In this document: positions 12,450 through 26,430 of the stretch, one piece after another | Layout: every line of letters starts with the position of its first letter | Position numbering within the stretch: the stretch's first letter is position 1 | NCBI RefSeq assembly: GCF_029227915.1 | Contig: NC_079878.1 | Coordinates: 31,399,501 to 31,463,500, forward strand | DNA: 64,000 nucleotides | Reading direction: 5' to 3' | Source of the DNA: Hydractinia symbiolongicarpus | Lineage: Eukaryota > Cnidaria > Hydrozoa > Anthoathecata > Hydractiniidae | Notes under the pieces: generated by a model | What the model saw: the letters and a program-made list of their open reading frames with translations, nothing else | Database searches by the model: none | Told to the model about the DNA's origin: nothing | Program-made: the position numbers and the translations under genes

Positions 12450-15400
12450 CATGCGTTTCAGTGATGAAAAGATAATATAAAAAATCGCTCTGGAAAGGAA
12501 TTTACTCACAGGGTTCTTTCTTTGTATATACTCGACTATACGAGCCAAGCCCGGGATTTGCGGGAAATCGCGGGTTTTCGTTTGCCGGCGATTAAACTTC
12601 TTTTATTCCGCGTCTCATCAAAAATGAAAACATTTTTGAAAACCACAAGTCTCATGCGTTTTAGTGGTGTAAAAATAATTTAAAAAATTGTTCAGGAAAT
12701 GAGTTTACTCACAGGGTACTTTCTTTGTATACATACGACTACACGGGCCAAGCCCGGGATTTACGAGAAATCGCGGGTGTTCGTTTCCGGCGATTAAACC
12801 CCTTTCATTAAGCGTCTCATCAAAAATGAAAACATTCCTGAAAACTACAAGTCTCATGCGTTTTAGTGGTGAAAAAATAATTTAAAAAATCGTTTGGGAA
12901 ATGAGTTTACTCCCTGGGTACTTTCTTTGTATACTTTTGACTATACGGGCCGAGTCCGTGATTTACGGGAAATCGCTGGTTTTTGTTTGCCGGCGATTAA
13001 ACATCTTTTATTCAGCGTTTCATCAAAAATGAAAACATTTTTAAAAACTACAAGTCTCATGCGTTTTAGTGGCGAAAAAGTAATTTAAAAAATCGTTCGG
13101 GAAATGAGTTTACTCCCTGGGTACTTTCTTTGTATACTTTTGACTATGCGGGCCGAGTCCGGGATTAACGGGAAATCGCGGGTTTTCGTTTGCCGGCGAT
13201 TTTTATTCCGCGTCTCATCAAAAATGAAAACATTTTGGAAAACTACAAGTCTCATGCGTTTTAGTGGTGAAAAGATAATTTAAAAAATCGTTCTGGAAAT
13301 AAGTTACTCACAGGGTAATTTCTTTGTGTATATTCGACTATACGGGCCAAGCCCGGGATTTACGGGAAATCGCGGGTTTTCGTTTGCCGGCGATTAAACT
13401 TCTTTTATTCCGCGTCTCATCAAAAATGAAAACATTTTTGAAAACCACAAGTCTCATGCGTTTTAGTGGTGAAAAGATAATTTAAAAAATCGTTCTGGAA
13501 ATGAGTTTACTCCCTGGGTACTTTCTTTGTATACTTTTGACTATACGGGCCGAGTCCGGGATTTACGGGAAATCGCAGGTTTTCGTTTGCCGGCGTTTAA
13601 ACTTCTTTTATTCAGCGTCTCATCAAAAATGAAAACATTTTTGAAAACTACAAGTCTCATACGTTTTAGTGGTGAAAAAATAATTTAAAAAATCGTTCGG
13701 GAAATGAGTTTACTCCCTGGGTATTTTCTTTGTGTACTTCTGACTATAAGGGCCGAGTCCGGGATTTACGGGAAATCGCGGGTTTTCGTTTGCCGGCGAT
13801 TAAACTTCTTTTATTCCGCATCTCATCAAAAATGAAAACATTTTTGAAAACTACAAGTCTCATGCGTTTCAGTGATGAAAAGATATTATAAAAAATCGCT
13901 CTGGAAAGGAATTTACTCACAGGGTTCTTTCTTTGTATATACTCGACTATACGAGCCAAGCACGGGATTTACGGGAAGTCGCGGGTTTTCGTTTGCCGGC
14001 GATTAAACTTCTTTTAATCAGCGTTTCATCAAAAATGAAAACATTTTTGAAAAACTACAAGTCTCATGCGTTTTAGTGGTGAAAAAATAATTTAAAAAAT
14101 CGTTCGGGAAATGAGTTTACTCCCTGGGTACTTTCTTTGTATACTTTTGACTATACGGGCAGAGTCCGGGATTTACGGGAATTCGCGGGTTTTCGTTTGC
14201 CGGCGATTAAACTTCTTTTATTCAGCGTCTCATCAAAAATGAAAACATTGTGGAAAACTACAAGTCTCGTGCGTTTTAGTGGTGAAAAGATAATTTAAAA
14301 AATCGTTCTGAAAATGAGTTTACTCGCAGGGTACTTTCTTTGTATACATTTGCCTATACGGGCCGAGTCCGGGATTTACGGGAAATCGCAGGTTTTCGTT
14401 TGCCGGCGATTAAACTTCTTTTATTCGGCGTCTCATCAAAAATGAAAACATTTTTGAAAACTACAAGTCTCATGCGTTTTAGTGGTGAAAAAATAATTTA
14501 AAAAATCGTTCAAGAAATGAGTATACTCCCTGGGTACTTTCTTTGTATACATTCGACTATACGGGCCGAGTCCGGGATTTACGGGAATTCGCGGGTTTTC
14601 GTTTGCCGGCGATTAAACTTCTTTTATTCAGCGTCTCATCAAAAATGAAAACATTTTGGAAAACTACAAGTCTCGTGCGTTTTAGTGGTGAAAAAATAAT
14701 TTAAAAAATCGTTGTGGAAATGAGTTTACTCGCAGGGTACTTTCTTTGTATACATTCGACTATACGGGCCGAGTCCGGGATTTACGGGAATTCGCGGGTT
14801 TTCGTTTGCCGGCGATTAAACTTCTTTTATTCAGCGTCTCATCAAAAATGAAAACATTTTGGAAAACTACAAGTCTCGTGCGTTTTAGTGGTGAAAAAAT
14901 AATTTAAAAAATCGTTCTGGAAATGAGTTTACTCGCAGGGTACTTTCTTTGTATACATTTGCCTATACGGGCCGAATCCGGGATTTACGGGAAATCGCAG
15001 GTTTTCGTTTGCCGGCGATTAAACTTCTTTTATTCGGCGTCTTATCAAAAATGAAAACATTTTTGAAAACTACAAGTCTCATGCGTTTTAGTGGTGAAAA
15101 AATAATTTAAAAAATCGTTCGGGAAATGAGTATACTCCCTGGGTACTTTCTTTGTATACATTCGACTATACGGGCCGAGTCCAGGATTTACGGGAATTCG
15201 CGGGTTTTCGTTTGCCGGCGATTAAACTTCTTTTATTCAGCGTCTCATCAAAAATGAAAACATTTTGGAAAACTACAAGTCTCGTGCGTTTTAGTGGTGA
15301 AAAAATAATTTAAAAAATCGTTCTGGAAATGAGTTTACTCGCAGGGTACTTTCTTTGTATACATTTGCCTATACGGGCCGAATCCGGGATTTACGGGAAA

Positions 15401-16096
15401 TCGCAGGTTTTCGTTTGCCGGCGATTAAACTTCTTTTATTCAGCGTCTCATCAAAAATGAAAACATTTTTGAAAACTACAAGTCTCATGCGTTTTAGTGG
15501 TGAAAAAATAATTTAAAAAATCGTTCGGGAAATGAGTATACTCCCTGGGTACTTTCTTTGTATACTTTTGACTATACGGGCCGAGTCCGGAATTTACGGG
15601 AAATCGCTGGTTTTCGGTTGCCGGCGATTAAACTTCTTTTATTCAGCGTCTCATCAAAAATGAAAACATTTTGGAAAACTACAAGTCTCGTGCGTTTTAG
15701 TGGTGAAAAAATAATTTAAAAAATCGTTCTGGAAATGAGTTTACTCGCAGGGTACTTTCTTTGTATACATTTGCCTATACGGGCCGAATCCGGGATTTAC
15801 GGGAAATCGCAGGTTTTCGTTTGCCGGCGATTAAACTTCTTTTATTCGGCGTCTCATCAAAAATGAAAACATTTTTGAAAACTACAAGTCTCATGCGTTT
15901 TAGTGGTGAAAAAATAATTTAAAAAATCGTTCGGGAAATGAGTATACTCCCTGGGTACTTTCTTTGTATACATTCGACTATACGGGCCGAGTCCAGGATT
16001 TACGGGAATTCGCGGGTTTTCGTTTGCCGGCGATTAAACTTCTTTTATTCAGCGTCTCATCAAAAATGAAAACATTTTGGTAAACTACAAGTCTCG
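12450..16096 (+). repeat. 3848-bp duplication block, copy 2, one monomer short
   Basis: Second copy of 8602-12449. It tracks copy 1 at 3848 bp to about 15.7 kb, then at 3645 bp, because one monomer equivalent to roughly 11.88-12.08 kb is missing. It ends at TTTTGGTAAACTAC near 16076, the counterpart of 12431. Substitutions between copies are sparse, for example GTGTATATTCG at 13326 against GTATATATTCG at 9478. Loss of exactly one monomer after the duplication indicates continuing unequal exchange. Confidence 0.85.
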
Positions 16097-16984
16097 TGCG
16101 TTTTAGTGGTGAAAAAATAATTTAAAAAATCGTTCTGGAAATGAGTTTACTCGCAGGGTACTTTCTTTGTATACATTTGCCTATACGGGCCGAATCCGGG
16201 ATTTACGGGAAATCGCAGGTTTTCGTTTGCCGGCGATTAAACTTCTTTTATTCAGCGTCTCATCAAAAATGAAAACATTTTTGAAAACTACAAGTCTCAT
16301 GCGTTTTAGTGGTGAAAAAATAATTTAAAAAATCGTTCGGGAAATGAGTATACTCCCTGGGTACTTTCTTTGTATACTTTTGACTATACGGGCCGAGTCC
16401 GGAATTTACGGGAAATCGCGGGTTTTCGGTTGCCGGCGATTAAACATCTTTTATTCAGCGTCTCATCAAAAATGAAAACATTTTTGAAAAACTACAAGTC
16501 TCATGCGTTTTAGTGGTGAAAAAATAATTTAAAAAATCGTTCGGGAAATGAGTTTACTCCCTGGGTACTTTCTTTGTATACTTTTGACTATACGGGCCGA
16601 GTCCGGTATTTACGGGAATTCGCGGGTTTTCGTTTGCCGGCGATTAAACTTCTTTTATTCAGCGTCTCATCAAAAATGAAAACATTTTGGAAAACTACAA
16701 GTCTCGTGCGTTTTAGTGGTGAAAAAATAATTTAAAAAATCGTTCTGGAAATGAGTTTACTCGCAGGGTACTTTCTTTGTATACATTTGCCTATACGGGC
16801 CGAATCCGGGATTTACGGGAAATCGCAGGTTTTCGTTTGCCGGCGATTAAACTTCTTTTATTCGGCGTCTCATCAAAAATGAAAACATTTTTGAAAACTA
16901 CAAGTCTCATGCGTTTTAGTGGTGAAAAAATAATTTAAAAAATCGTTCGGGAAATGAGTATACTCCCTGGGTACTTTCTTTGTA
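16097..16984 (+). repeat. satellite linker of four to five monomers
   Basis: Ordinary monomers of the GAATTC/GCAGG subfamily join the end of the 3848-bp block to the 1423-bp pair. They include the TTCGGTTGCC variant at about 16427, a 204-bp form with one extra A (TTTTTGAAAAACTAC) near 16480, and the CCGGTATTTACGG variant at 16603. The last returns at 17619 and 19042. I see no other feature here. Confidence 0.8.
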
Positions 16985-19830
16985 TACATTCGACTATACG
17001 AGCCGAGTCCAGGATTTACGGGAATTCGCGGGTTTTCGTTTGCCGGCGATTAAACTTCTTTTATTCAGCGTCTCATCAAAAATGAAAACATTTTGGAAAA
17101 CTACAAGTCTCGTGCGTTTTAGTGGTGAAAAAATAATTTAAAAAATCGTTCTGGAAATGAGTTTACTCGCAGGGTACTTCCTTTGTATACATTTGCCTAT
17201 ACGGGCCGAATCCGGGATTTACGGGAAATCGCAGGTTTTCGTTTGCCGGCGATTAAACTTCTTTTATTCAGCGTCTCATCAAAAATGAAAACATTTTTGA
17301 AAACTACAAGTCTCATGCGTTTTAGTGGTGAAAAAATAATTTAAAAAATCGTTCGGGAAATGAGTATACTCCGTGGGTACTTTTTTTGTATACTTTTGAC
17401 TATACGGGCCGAGTCCGGAATTTACGGGAAATCGCGGGTTTTCGGTTGCCGGCGATTAAACATCTTTTATTCAGCGTCTCATCAAAAATGAAAACATTTT
17501 TGAAAAACTACAAGTCTCATGCGTTTTAGTGGTGAAGAAATAATTTAAAAAATCGTTCGGGAAATGAGTTTACTCCCTGGGTACTTTCTTTGTATACTTT
17601 TGACTATACGGGCCGAGTCCGGTATTTACGGGAATTCGCGGGTTTTCGTTTGCCGGCGATTAAACTTCTTTTATTCAGCGTCTCATCAAAAATGAAAACA
17701 TTTTGGAAAACTACAAGTCTCGTGCGTTTTAGCGGTGAAAAAATAATTTAAAAAATCGTTCTAGAAATGAGTTTACTCGCAGGGTACTTTCTTTGTATAC
17801 ATTTGCCTATACGGGCCGAGTCCGGGATTTACGGGAAATCGCAGGTTTACGTTTGCCGGCGATTAAACTTCTTTCATTAAGCGTCTCATCAAAAATGAAA
17901 ACATTTTTGAAAAACTACAAGTCTCATGCGTTTTAGTGGTGAAGAAATAATTTAAAAAATCGTTCTGGAAATGAGTTTACTCCCTGGGTACTTTCTTTGT
18001 ATACATCTGACTATACGGGCCGAGTCCGGGATTTACGGGAATTCGCGGGTTTTCGTTTGCCGGCGATTAAACTTCTTTTATTCAGCGTCTCATCAAAAAT
18101 GAAAACATTTTGGAAAACTACAAGTCTCGTGCGTTTTAGTGGTGAAAAAATAATTTAAAAAATCGTTCTGGAAATGAGTTTACTCGCAGGGTACTTTCTT
18201 TGTATACATTTGCCTATACGGGCCGAGTCCGGGATTTACGGGAAATCGCAGGTTTTCGTTTGCCGGCGATTAAACTTCTTTTATTCAGCATCTCATCAAA
18301 AATGAAAACATTTTTGAAAACTACAAGTCTCATGCGTTTTAGTGGTGAAAAAATAATTTAAAAAATCGTTCGGGAAATGAGTATACTCCCTGGGTACTTT
18401 CTTTGTATACATTCGACTATACGAGCCGAGTCCAGGATTTACGGAAATTCGCGGGTTTTCGTTTGCCGGCGATTAAACTTCTTTTATTCAGCGTCTCATC
18501 AAAAATGAAAACATTTTGGAAAACTACAAGTCTCGTGCGTTTTAGTGGTGAAAAAATAATTTAAAAAATCGTTCTGGAAATGAGTTTACTCGCAGGGTAC
18601 TTCCTTTGTATACATTTGCCTATACGGGCCGAATCCGGGATTTACGGGAAATCGCAGGTTTTCGTTTGCCGGCGATTAAACTTCTTTTATTCAGCGTCTC
18701 ATCAAAAATGAAAACATTTTTGAAAACTACAAGTCTCATGCGTTTTAGTGGTGAAAAAATAATTTAAAAAATCGTTCGGGAAATGAGTATACTCCGTGGG
18801 TACTTTTTTTGTATACTTTTGACTATACGGGCCGAGTCCGGAATTTACGGGAAATCGCGGGTTTTCGGTTGCCGGCGATTAAACATCTTTTATTCAGCGT
18901 CTCATCAAAAATGAAAACATTTTTGAAAAACTACAAGTCTCATGCGTTTTAGTGGTGAAGAAATAATTTAAAAAATCGTTCGGGAAATGAGTTTACTCCC
19001 TGGGTACTTTCTTTGTATACTTTTGACTATACGGGCCGAGTCCGGTATTTACGGGAATTCGCGGGTTTTCGTTTGCCGGCGATTAAACTTCTTTTATTCA
19101 GCGTCTCATCAAAAATGAAAACATTTTGGAAAACTACAAGTCTCGTGCGTTTTAGCGGTGAAAAAATAATTTAAAAAATCGTTCTAGAAATGAGTTTACT
19201 CGCAGGGTACTTTCTTTGTATACATTTGCCTATACGGGCCGCGTCCGGGATTTACGGGAAATCGCAGGTTTACGTTTGCCGGCGATTAAACTTCTTTCAT
19301 TAAGCGTCTCATCAAAAATGAAAACATTTTTGAAAAACTACAAGTCTCATGCGTTTTAGTGGTGAAGAAATAATTTAAAAAATCGTTCTGGAAATGAGTT
19401 TACTCCCTGGGTACTTTCTTTGTATACATCTGACTATACGGGCCGAGTCCGGGATTTACGGGAATTCGCGGGTTTTCGTTTGCCGGCGATTAAACTTCTT
19501 TTATTCAGCGTCTCATCAAAAATGAAAACATTTTGGAAAACTACAAGTCTCGTGCGTTTTAGTGGTGAAAAAATAATTTAAAAAATCGTTCTGGAAATGA
19601 GTTTACTCGCAGGGTACTTTCTTTGTATACATTTGCCTATACGGGCCGAGTCCGGGATTTACGGGAAATCGCAGGTTTTCGTTTGCCGGCGATTAAACTT
19701 CTTTTATTCAGCATCTCATCAAAAATGAAAACATTTTTGAAAACTACAAGTCTCATGCGTTTTAGTGGTGAAAAAATAATTTAAAAAATCGTTCGGGAAA
19801 TGAGTATACTCCCTGGGTACTTTCTTTGTA
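16985..19830 (+). repeat. 1423-bp tandem pair (7-mer HOR)
   Basis: About 16985-18407 and 18408-19830 are adjacent copies, 7 x 203 plus two extra A residues. Landmarks shift by exactly 1423: ACGAGCCGAG (16998 to 18421), CTCCGTGGGTAC (17369 to 18792), GGTATTTACGG (17621 to 19044), and CAGGTTTACG. Differences are few, such as GGGCCGAG at 17813 against GGGCCGCG at 19236. On both sides the match stops within one monomer. No genes. Confidence 0.85.
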
Positions 19831-22800
19831 TACTTTTGACTATACGGGCCGAGTCCGGGATTTACGGGAAATCGCGGGTTTTCGGTTGCCGGCGATTAAA
19901 CATCTTTTATTCAGCGTCTCATCAAAAATGAAAACATTTTTGAAAAACTACAAGTCTCATGCGTTTTAGTGGTGAAGAAATAATTTAAAAAATCGTTCTG
20001 GAAATGAGTTTACTCCCTGGGTACTTTCTTTGTATACTTTTGACTATACGGGCCGAGTCCGGGATTTACGGGAAATCGCAGGTTTACGTTTGCCGGCGAT
20101 TAAACTTCTTTCATTAAGCGTCTCATCAAAAATGAAAGCATTCCTGAAAACTACAAGTCTCATGCGTTTTAGTGGTGAAAAAATAATTTAAAAAATCGTT
20201 CGGGAAATGAGTTTACTCCCTGGGTACTTTCTTTGTATACTTTTGACTATACGGGCCGAGTCCGGGATTTACGGGAAATCGCGGGTTTTCGGTTGCCGGC
20301 GATTAAACATATTTTATTCAGCGTCTCATCAAAAATGAAAACATTTTTGAAAACTACAAGTCTCATGCGTTTTAGTGGTGAAAAGATAATTTAAAAAATC
20401 GTTCGGGAAATGAGTTCACTCCCTGGGTAGTTTCTTTGTATACTTTTGACTATGCGGGCCGAGTCCGGGATTTACGGAAATTCGCGGGTTTTCGTTTGCC
20501 GGCGATTAAACTTCTTTTATTTAGCGTCTCATCAAAAACGAAAACACTTTGGAAAACTACAAGTCTCGTGCGTTTGAGTGGTGAAAAAATAATTTAAAAC
20601 ATCGTTCTGGAAATGACTTTACTCCCTGGGTACTTTCTTTCTATACTTTTGCCTATACGGGGCGAGTCCGGGATTTACGGGAAATCGCAGGTTTTCGTTT
20701 GCCGGCGATTAAACTTCTTTTATTCAACGTCTCATCAAAAATGAAAACATTTTGGAAAACTACAAGTCTTGTGCGTTTTAGTGGTGAAAAGATAATTTAA
20801 AAGATCGTTCGGGAAATGAGTTTACTCCCTGGGTATTTTCTTTGTGTACTTTTGACTATACGGGCCGAGTCCGGGATTTACGGGAAATCGCGGGTTTTCG
20901 TTTGCCGGCGATTAAACTTCTTTCATTAAGCGTCTCATTAAAAATGAAAGCATTCCTGAAAACTACAAGTCTCATGCGTTTTAGTGGTGAAAAAATAATT
21001 TAAAAAATCGTTCGGGAAATGAGTTTACTCCCTGGGTACTTTCTTTGTATACTTTTGACTATACGGACCGAGTCCGGGATTTACGGGAAATCGCGGGTTT
21101 TCGGTTGCCGGCGATTAAACATCTTTTATTCAGCGTCTCATCAAAAATGAAAACATATTTGAAAACTACAAGTCTCATGCGTTTTAGTGGTGAAAAGATA
21201 ATTTAAAAAATCGTTCTGGAAATGAGTTTACTCACAGGGTACTTTCTTTGTATATACTCGACTATACGGGCCAAGCACGGGATTTACGTGAAATCGCGGG
21301 TTTTCGTTTGCCGGCGATTAAACTTCTTTTATTCAGCGTCTCATCAAAAATGAAAACATTTTTGAAAACTACAAGTCTCATGCGTTTTAGTGGTGAAAAA
21401 ATAATTTAAAAAATCGTTCGGGAAATGAGTTTACTCCCTGGGTAGTTTCTTTGTATACTTTTGACTATACGGGCCGAGTCCGGGATTTACGGGAATTCGC
21501 GGGTTTTTGTTTGCCGACGATTAAGCTTCTTTTATTTAGCGTCTCATCAAAAATGAAAACATTTTGGAAAACTACAAGTCTCGTGCGTTTTAGTGGTGAA
21601 AAAATAATTTAAAACATCGTTCTGGAAATGAGTTTACTCGCAGGGTACTTTCTTTTTATACTTTTGCCTATACGGGCCGAGTCCGGGATTTACGGGAAAT
21701 CGCAGGTTTTCGTTTGCCGGCGATTAAACTTCTTTTATTCGGCGTCTCATCAAAAATGAAAACATTTTTGAAAACTACAAGTCTCATGCGTTTTAGTGGT
21801 GAAAAGATAATTTAAAAAATCGTTCTGGAAATGAGTTTACTCACAGGGTACTTTCTTTGGTTATACTCGACTATACGGGCCAAGCACGGGATTTACGTGA
21901 AATCGCGGGTTTTCGTTTGCCGGCGATTAAACTTCTTTTATTCAGCGTCTCATCAAAAATGAAAACATTTTTGAAAACTACAAGTCTCATGCGTTTTAGT
22001 GGTGAAAAAATAATTTAAAAAATCGTTCGGGAAATGAGTTTACTCCCTGGGTAGTTTCTTTGTATACTTTTGACTATACGGGCCGAGTCCGGGATTTACG
22101 GGAATTCGCGGGTTTTCGTTTGCCGGCGATTAAGCTTCTTTTATTTAGCGTCTCATCAAAAATGAAAACATTTTGGAAAACTACAAGTCTCGTGCGTTTT
22201 AGTGGTGAAAAAATAATTTAAAACATCGTTCTGGAATTGAGTTTACTCGCAGGGTGATTTCTTTTTATACTTTTGCCTATACGGGCCGAGTCCGGGATTT
22301 ACGGGAAATCGCAGGTTTTCGTTTGCCGGCGATTAAACTTCTTTTATTCGGCGTCTCACCAAAAATGAAAACATTTTTGAAAACTACAAGTCTCATGCGT
22401 TTTAGTGGTGAAAAAATAATTTAAAAAATCGTTCGGGAAATGAGTATACTCCCTGGGTACTTTCTTTGTATACATTCGACTATACGGGCCGAGTCCGGGA
22501 TTTACGGGAATTCGCGGGTTTTCGTTTGCCGGCGATTAAACTTCTTTTATTCAGCGTCTCATCAAAAATGAAAACATTTTGGAAAACTACAAGTCTCGTG
22601 CGTTTTAGTGGTGAAAAAATAATTTAAAAAATCGTTCTGGAAATGAGTTTACTCGCAGGGTACTTTCTTTGTATACATTTGCCTATACGGGCCGAGTCAG
22701 GGATTTACGGGAAATCGCAGGTTTTCGTTTGCCGGCGATTAAACTTCTTTTATTCAGCGTCTCATCAAAAATGAAAACATTTTTGAAAACTACAAGTCTC

Positions 22801-24629
22801 ATGCGTTTTAGTGGTGAAAAAATAATTTAAAAAATCGTTCGGGAAATGAGTATACTCCCTGGGTACTTTCTTTGTATACTTTTCACTATACGGGCCGAGT
22901 CCGGGATTTACGGGAAATCGCGAGTTTTCGGTTGCCGGCGATTAAACATCTTTTATTCAGCGTCTCATCAAAAATGAAAACATTTTTGAAAAACTACAAG
23001 TCTCATGCGTTGTAGTGGTGAAGAAATAATTTAAAAAATCGTTCGGGAAATGAGTTTACTCCCTGGGTACTTTCTTTGTATATTTTTGACTATACGGGCC
23101 GAGTCCGGGATTTACGGGAATTCGCGGGTTTTCGTTTGCCGGCGATTAAACTTCTTTTATTCAGCGTCTCATCAAAAATGAAAACATTTTTGAAAACTAC
23201 AAGTCTCGTGCGTTTTAGTGGTGAAAAAATAATTTAAAAAATTGTTCTGGAAATGAGTTTACTCGCAGGGTACTTTCTTTGTATACATTTGCCTATACGG
23301 GCCGAGTCCGGGATTTACGGGAAATCGCAGGTTTTCGTTTGCCGGCGATTAAACATCTTTTATTCAGCGTCTCATCAAAAATGAAAACATTTTTGAAAAC
23401 TACAAGTCTCATGCGTTTTAGTGGTGAAAAGATAATTTAAAAAATCGTTCTGGAAATGAGTTTACTCACAGGGTACTTTCTTTGTATATACTCGACTATA
23501 CGGGCCAAGCACGGGATTTACGGGAAATCGCGGGTTTTCGTTTGCCGGCGATTAAACTTCTTTTATTCAGCGTCTCATCAAAAATGAAAACATTTTTGAA
23601 AACTACAAGTCTCATGCGTTATAGTGGTGAAAAATAATTTGAAAAATCGTTCGGGAAATGAGTTTACTCCCTGGGTAGTTTCTTTGTATACTTTTGACTA
23701 TGTGGGCCGAGTCCGGGATTTACGGGAATTCGCGGGTTTTCGTTTGCCGGCGATTAAACTTCTTTTATTCAGCGTCTCATCAAAAATAAAAACATTTTTG
23801 AAAACTACAAGTCTCATGCGTTTTAGTGGTGAAAAAATAATTTAAAAAATCGTTCGGGAAATGAGTATACTCCCTGGGTACTTTCTTTATATACATTCGA
23901 CTATACGGGCCGAGTCCGGGATTTACGGGAATTCGCGGGTTTTCGTTTGCCGGCGATTAAACTTCTTTTATTCAGCGTCTCATCAAAAATGAAAACATTT
24001 TGGAAAACTACAAGTCTCGTGCGTTTTAGTGGTGAAAAAATAATTTAAAAAATCGTTCTGGAAATGAGTTTACTCGCAGGGTACTTTCTTTGTATACATT
24101 TGCCTATACGGGCCGAGTCCGGGATTTACGGGAAATCGCAGGTTTTCGTTTGCCGGCGATTAAACTTCTTTTATTCAGCGTCTCATCAAAAATGAAAACA
24201 TTTTTAAAAACTACAAGTCTCATGCGTTTTAGTGGTGAAAAAATAATTTAAAAAATCGTTCGGGAAATGAGTTTACTCCCTGGGTACTTTCTTTGTATAC
24301 TTTTGACTATACGGGCCAAGCCCGGGATTTACGGGAAATCGCGGGTTTTCGTTTGCCGGCGATTAAACTTCTTTCATTAAGCGTCTCATTTAAAATGAAA
24401 ACATTCCTGAAAACTACAAGTCTCATGCGTTTTAGTGGTGAAAAAATAATTTAAAAAATCGTTCGGGAAATGAGTTTACTCCCTGGGTACTTTCTTTGTA
24501 TACTTTTGACTATACGGGCCGAGTCCGGGATTTACGGGAAATCGCGGGTTTTCGGTTGCCGGCGATTAAACATCTTTTATTCAGCGTCTCATCAAAAATG
24601 AAAACATTTTTGAAAACTACAAGTCTCAT
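19831..24629 (+). repeat. mosaic satellite stretch with a 609-bp repeat
   Basis: A patchwork of subfamily types without one dominant HOR. A trimer unit (609 bp) is visible: CCAAGCACGGGATTTACGTG at 21271 recurs at 21880, and the following GAAGCTT-type and AAAACATCG-type monomers repeat with it. The stretch also holds scattered private variants such as AAAACGAAAACACTTTGG at 20536, one of the more diverged monomers, and TTTAAAATGAAAAC at 24390. A slightly less homogenised stretch between two strongly amplified ones. No genes. Confidence 0.75.
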
Positions 24630-26430
24630 GCGTTTTAGTGGTGAAAAAATAATTTAAAAAATCGTTCGGGAAATGAGTTTACTCCCTGGGTAGTTTCTTT
24701 GTATACTTTTGACTATACGGGCCGAGTCCGGGATTTACGGGAATTCGCGGGTTTTCGTTTGCCGGCGATTAAGCTTCTTTTATTTAGCGTCTCATCAAAA
24801 ATGAAAACATTTTAGAAAACTACAAGTCTCGTGCGTTTTAGTGGTGAAAAAATAATTTAAAACATCGTTCTGGAAATGAGTTTACTCGCAGGGTACTTTC
24901 TTTGTATACTTTTGCCTATATGGGCCGAGTCCGGGATTTACGGGAAATCGCAGGTTTTCGTTTGCCGGCGATTAAACTTCTTTTATTCGGCGTCTCATCA
25001 AAAATGAAAACATTTTTGAAAACTACAAGTCTCATGCGTTTTAGTGGTGAAAAAATAATTTAAAAAATCGTTCGGGAAATGAGTATACTCCCTGGGTACT
25101 TTCTTTGTATACATTCGACTATACCGGCCGAGTCCGGGATTTACGGGAATTCGCGGGTTTTCGTTTGCCGGCGATTAAACTTCTTTTATTCAGCGTCTCA
25201 TCAAAAATGAAAACATTTTGGAAAATTACAAGTCTCGTGCGTTTTAGTGGTGAAAAAATAATTTAAAAAATCGTTCTGGAAATGTGTTTACTCGCAGGGT
25301 ACTTTCTTCGTATACATTTGCCTATACGGGCCGAGTCCGGGATTTACGGGAAATCGCAGGTTTTCGTTTGCCGGCGATTAAACTTCTTTTATTCAGCGTC
25401 TCATCAAAAATGAAAACATTTTTGAAAACTACAAGTCTCATGCGTTTTAGTGGTGAAAAAATAATTTAAAAAATCGTTCGGGAAATGAGTATACTCCCTG
25501 GGTACTTTCTTTGTATACTTTTGACTATACGGGCCGAGTCCGGGATTTACGGGAAATCGCGGGTTTTCGGTTGCCGGCGATTAAACATCTTTTATTCAGC
25601 GTCTCATCAAAAATGAAAACATTTTTGAAAAACTACAAGTCTCATGCGTTTTAGTGGTGAAGAAATAATTTAAAAAATCGTTCGGGAAATGAGTTTACTC
25701 CCTGGGTACTTTCTTTGTATACTTTTGACTATACGGGCCGAGTCCGGGATTTACGGGAATTCGCGGGTTTTCGTTTGCCGGCGATTAAACTTCTTTCATT
25801 AAGCGTCTCATCAAAAATGAAAGCATTCCTGAAAACTACAAGTCTCATGCGTTTTAGTGGTGAAAAAATAATTTAAAAAATCGTTCGGGAAATGAGTTTA
25901 CTCCCTGGGTAGTTTCTTTGTATACTTTTGACTATACGGGCCGAGTCCGGGATTTACGGGAATTCGCGGGTTTTCGTTTGCCGGCGATTAAGCTTCTTTT
26001 ATTTAGCGTCTCATCAAAAATGAAAACATTTTAGAAAACTACAAGTCTCGTGCGTTTTAGTGGTGAAAAAATAATTTAAAACATCGTTCTGGAAATGAGT
26101 TTACTCGCAGGGTACTTTCTTTGTATACTTTTGCCTATACGGGCCGAGTCCGGGATTTACGGGAAATCGCAGGTTTTCGTTTGCCGGCGATTAAACTTCT
26201 TTTATTCAGCGTCTCATCAAAAATGAAAACATTTTTGAAAACTACAAGTCTCATGCGTTTTAGTGGTGAAAAAATAATTTAAAAAATCGTTCGGGAAATG
26301 AGTATACTCCCTGGGTACTTTCTTTGTATACTTTTGACTATACGGGCCGAGTCCGGGATTTACGGGAAATCGCGGGTTTTCGGTTGCCGGCGATTAAACA
26401 TCTTTTATTCAGCGTCTCATCAAAAATGAA
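24630..26430 (+). repeat. block repeated at 2235 bp and again 3653 bp on
   Basis: About 24.63-25.80 kb recurs at 26.86-28.03 and 30.52-31.68 kb. The rare variant ATACCGGCCG is at 25121, 27356 and 31009, and the GTGTTTACTCGCAGG monomer with CTTCGTATAC is at 25284, 27519 and 31172. Offsets are 2235 (11 x 203 + 2) and 3653 bp. The remainder, 25.8-26.43 kb, repeats the TAGTTTCTTTG monomers of 24.69 kb at an offset of 1218 bp. No genes. Confidence 0.8.
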
